From: Parabacteroides sp. PH5-46
Lineage (GTDB): Bacteria > Bacteroidota > Bacteroidia > Bacteroidales > Tannerellaceae
DNA length: 64,000 nt
Reading direction: 5' to 3'
NCBI RefSeq assembly: GCF_029892785.1
Contig: NZ_JARXXA010000001.1
Span: forward strand, 124,001 to 188,000
Made by a program: the position numbers and the translations under genes
Notes under the pieces: model-generated
Told to the model about the DNA's origin: nothing
The model's input: the letters and a program-made list of their open reading frames with translations, nothing else
Databases searched by the model: none
In this document: positions 8,648 through 16,103 of the stretch, in pieces
Position numbering within the stretch: position 1 is the first letter of the stretch
Layout: each line of letters starts with the position of its first letter

Positions 8648-9589
8648 ATGTCTAAAGTAACAGTCATTGGTGCCGGTAATGTAGGTGCTACTTGTGCAAA
8701 TGTTCTTGCCTTTAATGAAGTGGCAGACGAAGTTGTAATGCTTGATGTTAAAGAAGGCGTATCGGAAGGTAAAGCCATGGATATGATGCAGACTGCCCAA
8801 TTATTGGGATTTGACTCAACATTGGTAGGATGCACGAACGATTATGCTAAAACAGCCAATTCTGATGTTATTGTTATTACTTCCGGTATTCCACGTAAAC
8901 CGGGTATGACTCGTGAAGAGTTGATCGGTGTAAACGCCGGTATTGTAAAGAGCGTTGCTGAAAGCGCTTTGAAATATTCGCCAAACGCTATCGTTGTTGT
9001 TATTTCCAATCCGATGGATACTATGACGTATCTGGCACTTAAATCATTAGGTTTGCCTAAGAACCGTATTATCGGTATGGGTGGTGCTTTGGATAGCTCT
9101 CGTTTCAAATATTATTTGTCTCAGGCTTTGGGTTGCAATGCAAACGAAGTAGAAGGTATGGTTATTGGCGGACATGGTGACACTACAATGATTCCGTTGG
9201 CTCGCCTGGCTACCTACAAAGGTATTCCTGTAACACAGTTGCTCAGCAAAGAAAAACTGGAAGAAGTAGTAAAAGCTACTATGGTTGGAGGAGCTACATT
9301 GACAGGCTTGTTAGGTACTTCGGCATGGTATGCACCGGGTGCTGCAGGAGCTTTGGTAGTAGAGTCTATCATCCACAACCAAAAGAAAATGATCCCTTGC
9401 TCTGTAGCATTGGAAGGCGAATATGGCGAATCGGATATTTGTATCGGTGTTCCGGTAATCCTAGGAAAGAACGGAATTGAGAAGGTTGTAAGCCTTGAGC
9501 TGAACGCAGAAGAAAAAGAACTTTTTGCTAAGAGTGCTGCTGCAGTTCGCGGAACAAATGCCGTATTGAAAGAAATCAACGTCCTTTAA
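8648..9589 (+). CDS. mdh: Malate dehydrogenase (NAD-dependent)
   Basis: The 313-residue cytosolic enzyme interconverts malate and oxaloacetate with NAD. The Rossmann motif VIGAGNVGATCA is at residues 5-16 and the nucleotide-binding acidic D34 lies in MLDVKEG. Substrate-binding arginines are in GIPRKPGMTREE, and the catalytic histidine is in the GGHGDTTM segment. Length and motifs match the LDH-like malate dehydrogenases of Bacteroidetes and Chlorobi. It is transcribed alone, with a candidate promoter at 8580 and a strong hairpin terminator just downstream. In Bacteroidales it serves the reductive branch from oxaloacetate to succinate and propionate. Confidence 0.96.
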   Translation: MSKVTVIGAGNVGATCANVLAFNEVADEVVMLDVKEGVSEGKAMDMMQTAQLLGFDSTLVGCTNDYAKTANSDVIVITSGIPRKPGMTREELIGVNAGIVKSVAESALKYSPNAIVVVISNPMDTMTYLALKSLGLPKNRIIGMGGALDSSRFKYYLSQALGCNANEVEGMVIGGHGDTTMIPLARLATYKGIPVTQLLSKEKLEEVVKATMVGGATLTGLLGTSAWYAPGAAGALVVESIIHNQKKMIPCSVALEGEYGESDICIGVPVILGKNGIEKVVSLELNAEEKELFAKSAAAVRGTNAVLKEINVL

Positions 9590-9609
9590 TAATAAGGATA
9601 AACATCATT

Positions 9610-9641
9610 AAAAACCGGTACTGAAAAGTATCGGTTTTTTT
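9610..9641 (+). terminator. Rho-independent terminator after mdh
   Basis: The stem aaaaccggta / tatcggtttt (one G-T pair) is followed by a T run. Confidence 0.85.
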
Positions 9642-9672
9642 ATGTTTGCGAAAAACAAAACTATCATTCTGA

Positions 9673-9703
9673 ATTGTTTTCTTTGGAATTAATCATATAT
9701 TTG
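9673..9703 (+). promoter_or_regulatory. Promoter of the membrane-protein gene
   Basis: A TATATTTG -7 box (9696-9703) lies 19 bp after ATTG (9673-9676), a near-match to the TTTG -33 box. The gene starts 27 bp downstream. Confidence 0.65.
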
Positions 9704-9730
9704 TCAATATACTAATTAAAAAACTACTTT

Positions 9731-10369
9731 ATGGAAGCAAAATTTACTATTTCAGAAGTACTTAGAACTTCATGGGATGCCCTTAAATCACAATTCTGGA
9801 TACTCGTAGGATTACTGCTTGGGTTTACGATTTTAAATTTAATAATTAACCTGATTTTTGCTCCGATGGCAACTTCGTATACCGGCAAAATCCTTTCTAC
9901 ATTGATATCACTAATTATCTCTTTGATATTTAGCCTTGGGTACTTCAAAAACCTCTTTCAGGCTCTGGATGGCGATGAGCCGCAATTTTCAGCTTATGGG
10001 CAACAGGCTCGTAAAATTTTCACTTATCTCATAGCGCAGATCCTCTATTCTCTTATAGTCTTTGCTGGTTTTTGCCTTTTACTGATTCCGGGGTTTTATA
10101 TGGCATTACGCCTTCAGTTTTTTGCCGGATTTATTATAGAAGAAGATGCAGGTATTATTGAGTCTCTTCAAAGGAGTTGGGAAATTACCAGAGGACAGGC
10201 TTTGCCTTTGTTTTTTATCCTTTTGGTAATGATCGTAATTACGATATTGGGGATTATTCTGCTTGGAGTTGGTATTTTTGTGGCTATACCTCTGATGTAT
10301 ATGATGTATTGTTACATTTTCAGAAAACTAACTTCCCCTTTGCAGTCAATAGAAGAGGGTAGAATATAA
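9731..10369 (+). CDS. Multi-pass membrane protein, glycerophosphodiesterase membrane-domain/DUF975-like
   Basis: The 212-residue protein has about five or six hydrophobic segments (near 22-42, 54-74, 97-133, 156-182 and 184-198) and no signal peptide. The loop SLQRSWEITRGQALPLFFIL resembles the repeated W-x-I-T-x-G motif of the GlpQ-type membrane domain/DUF975 family. The function of that family is not established. The gene stands alone between mdh and the hexuronate operon, with its own promoter at 9673 and a hairpin at 10396-10419. The family call is tentative and the membrane topology is clear. Confidence 0.7.
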   Translation: MEAKFTISEVLRTSWDALKSQFWILVGLLLGFTILNLIINLIFAPMATSYTGKILSTLISLIISLIFSLGYFKNLFQALDGDEPQFSAYGQQARKIFTYLIAQILYSLIVFAGFCLLLIPGFYMALRLQFFAGFIIEEDAGIIESLQRSWEITRGQALPLFFILLVMIVITILGIILLGVGIFVAIPLMYMMYCYIFRKLTSPLQSIEEGRI

Positions 10370-10395
10370 TCTGTATATAATATAATAAAAGATAG

Positions 10396-10419
10396 TCCCG
10401 AAGGCTTTTGTCTTCGGGA
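10396..10419 (+). terminator. Hairpin, probable terminator
   Basis: The perfect stem tcccgaag / cttcggga has an 8-base loop. The T tract after it is weak, so termination may be incomplete. Confidence 0.55.
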
Positions 10420-10454
10420 TCATTGTTTCAGGGGGTGAAATTTGTTAGTAAACT

Positions 10455-10485
10455 TTTGCTTCCTTAAATTTTTACTCTATATTTG
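10455..10485 (+). promoter_or_regulatory. Consensus Bacteroidales promoter of the hexuronate operon
   Basis: TTTG (10455-10458), a 19 bp spacer and TATATTTG (10478-10485) form a full -33/-7 match. The palindrome at 10488-10505 covers the expected transcription start. Confidence 0.85.
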
Positions 10486-10487
10486 TC

Positions 10488-10505
10488 TATGTGCTCGAAC
10501 ACATA
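10488..10505. promoter_or_regulatory. LacI-type operator
   Basis: An 18 bp palindrome, tatgtgctcgaacacata, has a central CG and one mismatched pair (16 of 18 bases symmetric). A CG-centred palindrome of this size is typical for LacI-family regulators. It sits immediately after the -7 box and 18 bp before the LacI gene, so autorepression is the likely role. Confidence 0.7.
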
Positions 10506-10523
10506 TAAAACACATATGTTAGG

Positions 10524-11585
10524 ATGAATAAAACCTACAGAATTAAAGACATAGCTAAGTTGTCGGGAGTATCTACCGGGACGGTTGACCGGATTTTACA
10601 CAATAGAGGAAAGGTTTCACCGGAAGCACAGGCCAAGGTGGAAAAAGTGTTGAAAGAGATTAATTATCAGCCTAATCTGATAGCCCGTTCATTAGCGTTA
10701 AAGAAAAACTATCATCTCCTGATCATTATACCGCAATATGCCGAAGGAGAATACTGGGCCAAGATAGCCGAAGGGGTAAACAAAGCTCAGGAAGAACTAT
10801 TCAGCTATAATATCACGGTAGAGCATCTGTATTTCAACCAGTACGACAAGAGTAGCTTTGATGCATTAATCCCTAAGATTAAACAGATAGACTGCCAGGG
10901 GGTAGTTGTTTCCACTCTCTTTCAGGAGGGTGTGAAGGATCTGACCGTTTGCCTGGACGATCTGAAGATCCCCTATGTGTTGATTGATGCCTATATTGAA
11001 GGAACCAACGCGATTACCTATTATGGAACCCATTCGTATGATTCGGGCTATATTGCCGGGCGTTTGCTGTTGGAACAAATTAACCCTCAGGAAGATATTG
11101 TTGTTTTTCGTTTTATACGAAAAGGAGACCAAGCGTCTACTCAGGTGACGAAAAGAGAAGACGGTTTTCGGAATTATCTCTCCCAGAACGGATACCAGGG
11201 AAAAATACATCTGTTGCACATACATGGGGAGGAAACGGATTACAACAAAGAGCATCTAAGATCCTTTTTTACAGAGAACAAACAACTGAAAACAGGTATC
11301 ATCTTCAATTCAAGGGCTTCCATGCTGGGTGAGTATTTTGACGAGCTGAACATAACGAAGGAGTTTAAACTCATAGGGTATGATGTGCTGGAGGCAAATA
11401 TACATTATCTGAATAGCGGGCTGATTACACATTTGATCGCTCAGCGCCCGGAGGTACAGGGGCTTAATAGTGTAAAGGCATTGTTCCGCTACTTGATATT
11501 GAATGTAAAAGACGAAGCGGTCAACTATATGCCGATCGATATTCTGATAAAAGAAAATATATCATATTATAATAATTACATATAA
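10524..11585 (+). CDS. LacI-family transcriptional regulator of hexuronate genes
   Basis: The 353-residue protein has an N-terminal helix-turn-helix (YRIKDIAKLSGVSTGTVDRIL, residues 5-25), the hinge-helix region NYQPNLIARSLALKK, and a periplasmic-binding-protein-like sensor domain (about 62-345) of the Peripla_BP_4 type. It would bind a sugar or sugar acid and leave its operator. It is the first gene of an operon with an SDR oxidoreductase (5 bp downstream) and mannonate dehydratase, so the inducer is probably a hexuronate intermediate. The CG-centred palindrome at its promoter suggests autoregulation. Confidence 0.88.
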   Translation: MNKTYRIKDIAKLSGVSTGTVDRILHNRGKVSPEAQAKVEKVLKEINYQPNLIARSLALKKNYHLLIIIPQYAEGEYWAKIAEGVNKAQEELFSYNITVEHLYFNQYDKSSFDALIPKIKQIDCQGVVVSTLFQEGVKDLTVCLDDLKIPYVLIDAYIEGTNAITYYGTHSYDSGYIAGRLLLEQINPQEDIVVFRFIRKGDQASTQVTKREDGFRNYLSQNGYQGKIHLLHIHGEETDYNKEHLRSFFTENKQLKTGIIFNSRASMLGEYFDELNITKEFKLIGYDVLEANIHYLNSGLITHLIAQRPEVQGLNSVKALFRYLILNVKDEAVNYMPIDILIKENISYYNNYI

Positions 11586-11590
11586 ATAAG

Positions 11591-12403
11591 ATGAACGAAT
11601 TGTTTAGTGTAAAAGGGAAGGTAATATTGCTGACAGGAGGGAGTGGCATACTTGGCTCATGTATGGCAAAGCATCTGGCAAAGCAGGGTGCGCGTGTTGT
11701 AATCTTGGATCGCAACAAAGAATTAGGCGATCAGTTAATCGGAGAAATCAAAGCGGATGGGGGAGAGGCTCTGTTTTTGTTGTCGGATGTATTGAACAAG
11801 GATATACTGGAGCAAAACAAACAAGATATATTGGCCAAATACGGCAGCATCGATGTACTTGTAAACCTGGCAGGAGGCAATCAGGCCGGAGCAACAATCC
11901 CGCCGGATAAGACGATTTTCGACCTGAATCTGGATGCCTTTCGTGGTGTAGTGGAGCTGAACTTGTTCGGCACCGTATTACCTACCATCGTATTTGCCGA
12001 AGTAATGGTAAAACAAAAGAAGGGAAGTATCATCAATATCTCTTCGGAATCGGCTCTGCGCCCACTTACACGTGTGGTAGGTTATGGTTGTGCCAAGGCG
12101 GCGGTAAGTAATTTTACACAATATATGGCAGGCGAATTGGCACTTAAGTTTGGCGAAGGGCTTCGGGTAAATGCAATGGCTCCCGGCTTCTTCTTGACAG
12201 AGCAAAACCGGGCCTTGATGACAAATCTGGATGGTACGCCTTCCGATCGCTGCAAGACCGTAATGGCTCACACCCCATTCGGACGCTTAGGCCAGCCGGA
12301 AGAACTCTTAGGCACCCTCCAATGGCTCGCCAGCGACGCCTCAGCCTTCGTCACAGGAACAGTCATCCCCATAGACGGCGGTTTCGATGCCTTCTCCATC
12401 TAA
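11591..12403 (+). CDS. SDR oxidoreductase, probable D-fructuronate reductase (D-mannonate oxidoreductase)
   Basis: The 270-residue short-chain dehydrogenase has the coenzyme motif TGGSGILG (15-22), the NLAGG segment, a catalytic serine in NISSES, the YxxxK pair in VGYGCAKAA, and APGFFLTEQNR after the active site. It probably reduces D-fructuronate to D-mannonate with NAD(P)H, as SDR-type replacements of UxuB do in Bacteroidales. The evidence for that substrate is its place between a LacI regulator and uxuA. The gene is followed by a very stable C/G-rich hairpin before uxuA. A tagaturonate or other keto-sugar reductase is the alternative. Confidence 0.8.
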   Translation: MNELFSVKGKVILLTGGSGILGSCMAKHLAKQGARVVILDRNKELGDQLIGEIKADGGEALFLLSDVLNKDILEQNKQDILAKYGSIDVLVNLAGGNQAGATIPPDKTIFDLNLDAFRGVVELNLFGTVLPTIVFAEVMVKQKKGSIINISSESALRPLTRVVGYGCAKAAVSNFTQYMAGELALKFGEGLRVNAMAPGFFLTEQNRALMTNLDGTPSDRCKTVMAHTPFGRLGQPEELLGTLQWLASDASAFVTGTVIPIDGGFDAFSI

Positions 12404-12411
12404 AAAGAAAC

Positions 12412-12474
12412 ACCCCCCAACCCTCTAAAGGGGGGGATATATCACAAAGCCCCCCCTTTAGGGGGTTGGGGGGT
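12412..12474. repeat. Long C/G-rich inverted repeat between the SDR gene and uxuA
   Basis: Arms 12412-12436 and 12450-12474 are complementary over 25 bp with one mismatch and enclose a 13-base loop. The arms are built of runs such as accccccaaccc and ctttaggggg. Similar C-run/TTTAG/G-run hairpins recur between genes in many Bacteroidota genomes, so this is probably a dispersed intergenic repeat. In the mRNA it could stabilise ends or lower expression of uxuA relative to the SDR gene. Confidence 0.85.
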
Positions 12475-12490
12475 ATTAATCATTAAAGAT

Positions 12491-13663
12491 ATGTATTTAT
12501 GTGAGCAAACCTGGCGCTGGTATGGGCCGAATGATTCGGTAAGTTTGTGGGATATCAAACAGGCGGGGGCAACGGGAGTTGTTACTGCTTTGCACCATAT
12601 TCCGAATGGCGAAGTCTGGACAAAAGAAGAGATATTGAAACGAAAAGCTGAGGTTGAGTCTGTTGGCCTTCGTTGGAGTGTAGTAGAAAGTGTACCTGTG
12701 CATGAACATATCAAGACACAAACGGGTGACTTTAAACGCTATATCGAGAATTACAAAGAAAGTATCCGCAACCTGGGAGCCTGCGACATCCGGGTGGTGA
12801 CATATAACTTTATGCCTGTATTGGACTGGACACGAACCGATCTGGCTTACACACTGCCCGATGGTTCAAAAGCTTTGCGTTTCGAGAAAGCTGCCTTTAT
12901 GGCCTTTGACCTATTTATATTGAAGCGTCCGGCAGCCGAGCAGGAATATACAAATGCCGAGAAAGCAAAAGCCAAGGCACGTTACGACTCCATGACGGAT
13001 GCAGACCGGGAACTGCTTACCCGTAATATGATCGCCGGACTGCCCGGTTCGGAAGAGAGCTTCACCATCGAACAGTTCCGCAAAGAGTTGGATCGCTATA
13101 GCAACATAGATGAAGACAGGCTTCGCTCGAACCTGATCTACTTCCTTCGCGAGATAGCTCCTGTAGCTGATGAAGCAGGCGTTAGAATGGTGATCCACCC
13201 GGACGATCCTCCTTATTCCATCTTAGGACTGCCCCGCATTCTGAGCACGGAAGCCGACTTCCAAAAGCTGATCGATGCCGTTCCGAATCAAAGCAATGGC
13301 CTCTGCCTGTGTACCGGCTCTTTTGGCGTACGGAGCGATAATGATCTGGCAGGTATCATGCAGCGCTATGGCGACCGGATCGACTTTGTGCATTTCCGTA
13401 GCACACAGCGGGACGAAGAAGGTAACTTCTATGAAGCCAACCACCTGGAGGGCGATGTAGATATGTATGGCGTAATGAAAGCCTTGTTGGAACTTCAGCA
13501 AAGACGGGCTTGCTCCATCGCCATGCGTCCCGATCATGGACATCAGATGATTGACGACCTGAAGAAGAAAACAAATCCGGGCTATTCCTGTATAGGGCGT
13601 TTGCGTGGATTGGCTGAGCTTCGCGGTTTGGAATTGGGGATTGCCAAGTCATTATACAAATAA
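12491..13663 (+). CDS. uxuA: Mannonate dehydratase
   Basis: The 390-residue TIM-barrel enzyme dehydrates D-mannonate to 2-keto-3-deoxy-D-gluconate using Mn2+ or Fe2+. Family signatures are seen throughout: [11 protein letters not shown] at the start, [55 protein letters not shown] and the C-terminal RPDHGHQM. The length fits the E. coli UxuA type (394). It is the third gene of the LacI-SDR-uxuA operon, so the locus converts fructuronate to KDG. KDG kinase and aldolase genes are not in the window. A perfect hairpin follows at 13688. Confidence 0.95.
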   Translation: MYLCEQTWRWYGPNDSVSLWDIKQAGATGVVTALHHIPNGEVWTKEEILKRKAEVESVGLRWSVVESVPVHEHIKTQTGDFKRYIENYKESIRNLGACDIRVVTYNFMPVLDWTRTDLAYTLPDGSKALRFEKAAFMAFDLFILKRPAAEQEYTNAEKAKAKARYDSMTDADRELLTRNMIAGLPGSEESFTIEQFRKELDRYSNIDEDRLRSNLIYFLREIAPVADEAGVRMVIHPDDPPYSILGLPRILSTEADFQKLIDAVPNQSNGLCLCTGSFGVRSDNDLAGIMQRYGDRIDFVHFRSTQRDEEGNFYEANHLEGDVDMYGVMKALLELQQRRACSIAMRPDHGHQMIDDLKKKTNPGYSCIGRLRGLAELRGLELGIAKSLYK

Positions 13664-13687
13664 CGCATTTTCTACTATTTCTGGTGT

Positions 13688-13721
13688 TAGTCTACAAAAT
13701 TATTCGTAATTTTGTAGACTA
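13688..13721. promoter_or_regulatory. Perfect 15 bp hairpin with TTCG loop overlapping a -7 box before the ECF sigma gene
   Basis: Arms 13688-13702 and 13707-13721 are perfectly complementary around a ttcg loop. The right arm contains TAATTTTG (13707-13714), a match to the -7 consensus, 19 bp before the GTG start of the sigma gene. No T run follows, so it is not a classical terminator, although it could still mark the uxuA 3' end. It may be a dyad operator or an RNA structure. Confidence 0.65.
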
Positions 13722-13732
13722 GATATTTTATT

Positions 13733-14293
13733 GTGCTTGTTGTTGACGAAAACATAATAAAACGAATAAATCGAGGAGATGCCAAAGCTTTTGAACAGTT
13801 ATATTCACTCTTCTATGTCTATTTATGTGCTATTGCCACAAAATTCATTTATGATGCCGAAGCAGCCAAAGAAATAGTGAACGATGTTTTTCTTAGCGTA
13901 TGGAATAACCGACAATCGCTTGCACCTCCTGTGAATTCTTATTTGATAAAATCCGTGCAGAATCGCTGTTTAAACCACTTACGTCAAAAACGCTTACAGC
14001 AGGTTCCGCTAACGGAGGTACAAGAGCATTTATTCGTTATGCAGGAACAATTAATAGCCCAGGATGCACACCCCCTGAAACAGTTGGAAAACAAAGAATT
14101 TGAGCAGCAACTACTGGCTGCCGTAAATAAATTACCCAAAAAATGTCGCGATATCTTCATCCAACATTTATATCACAACAAAACCTACGACGAAATAGCC
14201 CAAATTAACCAAATAGCCTCCAGCACAGTACGCGTACAAATAAAAATAGGTATAGCCAAACTAAAAGAACAACTCAGCCATATCATACTCTGA
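13733..14293 (+). CDS. ECF sigma factor, FecI/RpoE-like
   Basis: The protein is 186 residues from a GTG start at 13733. Region sigma-2 is seen at about 12-75 (GDAKAFEQLYSLFYVYLCAIA, IVNDVFLSVWNNR), and a helix-turn-helix sigma-4 near the C-terminus (CRDIFIQHLYHNKTYDEIAQI, TVRVQIKIGIAKL). Such factors direct RNA polymerase to the SusCD operon after release from the membrane anti-sigma factor. The partner FecR gene is 714 bp downstream, which is unusually far. GTG is chosen because no upstream in-frame ATG is seen and sigma-2 begins soon after. A start at a later codon cannot be excluded. Confidence 0.88.
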   Translation: MLVVDENIIKRINRGDAKAFEQLYSLFYVYLCAIATKFIYDAEAAKEIVNDVFLSVWNNRQSLAPPVNSYLIKSVQNRCLNHLRQKRLQQVPLTEVQEHLFVMQEQLIAQDAHPLKQLENKEFEQQLLAAVNKLPKKCRDIFIQHLYHNKTYDEIAQINQIASSTVRVQIKIGIAKLKEQLSHIIL

Positions 14294-15007
14294 CTCCTTA
14301 TCATTTTGATGTTATAATCCTCTATATTGTCTCATAATTTCAAAAATAAGCATTTCCCGTTAACGCAATTCTGCCCCTCTATACTCAAAAACGAAGCTTT
14401 TAAAAGCCAAATAAGCCATTCTACCTCCAAATGAGTACACTCACTCATTTTAATATCCACACAGAACCATTGAAACAACCGCAGCCCCTCCATCAAGCGA
14501 GCACACTCAAACAAGCTCTAAAAAACTTTCACCTCTCCATTCAACGATTTTCCCCACTATCCAACACCCCAAAAACAGCTGTTTTAACCAATCTTCACCC
14601 CAAAAAGACAGCAAACTTCGTTGCTTTTTAAAATATCAAAAAGACAAAGTTTTAATGAAGAATGTAGAATGATGAATGAAGAATATTTACAAACAAAATC
14701 TGTCTGTTTAATTTGAGCCACTATAGCCTTTCAATGCGATAAACCTTAAGTGTCAATTTAAGACCTTCCTAACAAGCATTTCCGTTTTTACTCCGAAATA
14801 CAGCCCGCAAACGATAGCTAAATTAACAATTTGACAAAATGAAAATTCAACCCTTCGGGCTGTTTATATACTATATATCCTAATACCTTATTTTAGCATA
14901 TTTTCAAGAAAAGCGAAAAAAATGTTTTTTTTCTTAAACGAAAAGAATGCTACTTGTGTATTTATGTGAAGGAGCATGTAAACATACGATTGAATTTATA
15001 AAAAGAG
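14294..15007. other. 714 bp intergenic region between the sigma and anti-sigma genes
   Basis: I find no convincing gene here. The first 350 bp of the plus strand are strikingly poor in G and rich in C and A. The region contains an 8 bp inverted repeat (aaatgagt 14429-14436 / actcattt 14443-14450) and a perfect palindrome aaaacagctgtttt (14572-14585). A stretch near 14653-14690 is built of atgaaga/atgaatga-like repeats. A 66-codon ORF at 14431-14631 has low-complexity content and no family likeness. The region could hold the fecR promoter, a small RNA or decayed sequence. Confidence 0.6.
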
Positions 15008-16021
15008 ATGAAAGACGAGAAAGTAGATGCGCTGCTCTTGGCGTACTTTTCCGGTCAACTTACGGATGCGGAAAGACAAGAGTTGGTGCAATGGCTGAAT
15101 GAAAATGAGGCAAACAAAGAAAGATTAACCGACATGGCTGACTGGTGGGCTATGGCACATGTGCCTTTTTATGAGTCTGGGGTAAAAACCGACTTTGAAA
15201 AGCATTTTGCCGATTTGCTTACGCCTGCAGGGGCAGTCAGGAAACAGGGAGTTTTTCGTAGAAGCCTTTGGGGTAAGATAGCAGCGGCTGTTTTACTGTT
15301 ATTGATGACAAGTGTTTCGTTTTATTATGTAGGAAAGGGGACGTCTGCGGCTTCTGACGAAATGGCTCATTTTGAAACAGAAGTACCTTATGGTTCGCAA
15401 GTGAAACTAACACTTCCGGATCATTCGATCGTATGGCTGAATGCAGGTTCTTCTCTTAAGTATAGAGAAAATAGGATTGAAAGCAGGAGAGAAGTTACTC
15501 TGAATGGTGAGGCTTATTTTGAGGTAGCAAGAGATACATTGAAGCCTTTTATTGTTTCATCGGGAAATTTGGATATAAAAGTACTGGGTACTTCGTTTAA
15601 TGTGAGAGCCTATGATAATGATGAATCGGTAGATGTTGCTTTAGTATCGGGACGAGTGAATGTGTTTTTAGAAAATACAGGAGAGAAATCAAACGAAAAC
15701 CTGTTGATACCCAATCAGATGCTGACGTATAATAAAACAACAAACGATATACAAATTGCAGAGGTTAAGAGTGAAGATTATAGCGCATGGAAAGATGGAA
15801 AAGTGCGTTTCACGGAAGAACCGTTTGCAAGAATTGCTAAAACGCTAGAACGAAAATATAATATTCAAATAATGATAGAGAGTGATTTTTTGAAAAAGGA
15901 AATCTTTTCCGGAAGTTTTACAAACAATTATTCATTCTATGATATTCTGAATGAAGTAGATGTGGATAAAAAGTATGTATGGCTTCAGAAAGGAAACAGT
16001 TTTATAATTAAAGATAAATAA
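15008..16021 (+). CDS. FecR-family anti-sigma factor
   Basis: The 337-residue inner-membrane protein has an N-terminal cytosolic anti-sigma domain (LLLAYFSGQLTDAERQELVQWLNENEANK, 9-37), one membrane helix (about 89-107, IAAAVLLLLMTSVSFYYVG), a periplasmic FecR domain (EVPYGSQVKLTLPDHSIVWLNAGSSLKY to VALVSGRVNVF) and a C-terminal DUF4974 domain (VRFTEEPFARIAKTLERKYNIQI). It holds the ECF sigma factor inactive until the STN domain of the cognate SusC signals ligand binding. It is followed by that STN-type SusC gene after 82 bp, and the order fits the standard transenvelope signalling cassette. Confidence 0.93.
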   Translation: MKDEKVDALLLAYFSGQLTDAERQELVQWLNENEANKERLTDMADWWAMAHVPFYESGVKTDFEKHFADLLTPAGAVRKQGVFRRSLWGKIAAAVLLLLMTSVSFYYVGKGTSAASDEMAHFETEVPYGSQVKLTLPDHSIVWLNAGSSLKYRENRIESRREVTLNGEAYFEVARDTLKPFIVSSGNLDIKVLGTSFNVRAYDNDESVDVALVSGRVNVFLENTGEKSNENLLIPNQMLTYNKTTNDIQIAEVKSEDYSAWKDGKVRFTEEPFARIAKTLERKYNIQIMIESDFLKKEIFSGSFTNNYSFYDILNEVDVDKKYVWLQKGNSFIIKDK

Positions 16022-16103
16022 GTTACATAAACGTATAATAGCAGAATACATTTTTTGACTTAAACGATAGAGGGACTTTAAATTATTTATTAAATCTAAT
16101 TTT

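Noticed and set aside
12442-13652. Several reverse-strand ORFs inside uxuA
   Set aside because: They are shadow frames of a clear mannonate dehydratase gene with no start signals or domains of their own.
14431-14631. 66-codon ORF in the sigma/anti-sigma gap
   Set aside because: Its composition follows the local C- and A-rich bias, it has no recognisable motif, and it has no supporting signals.
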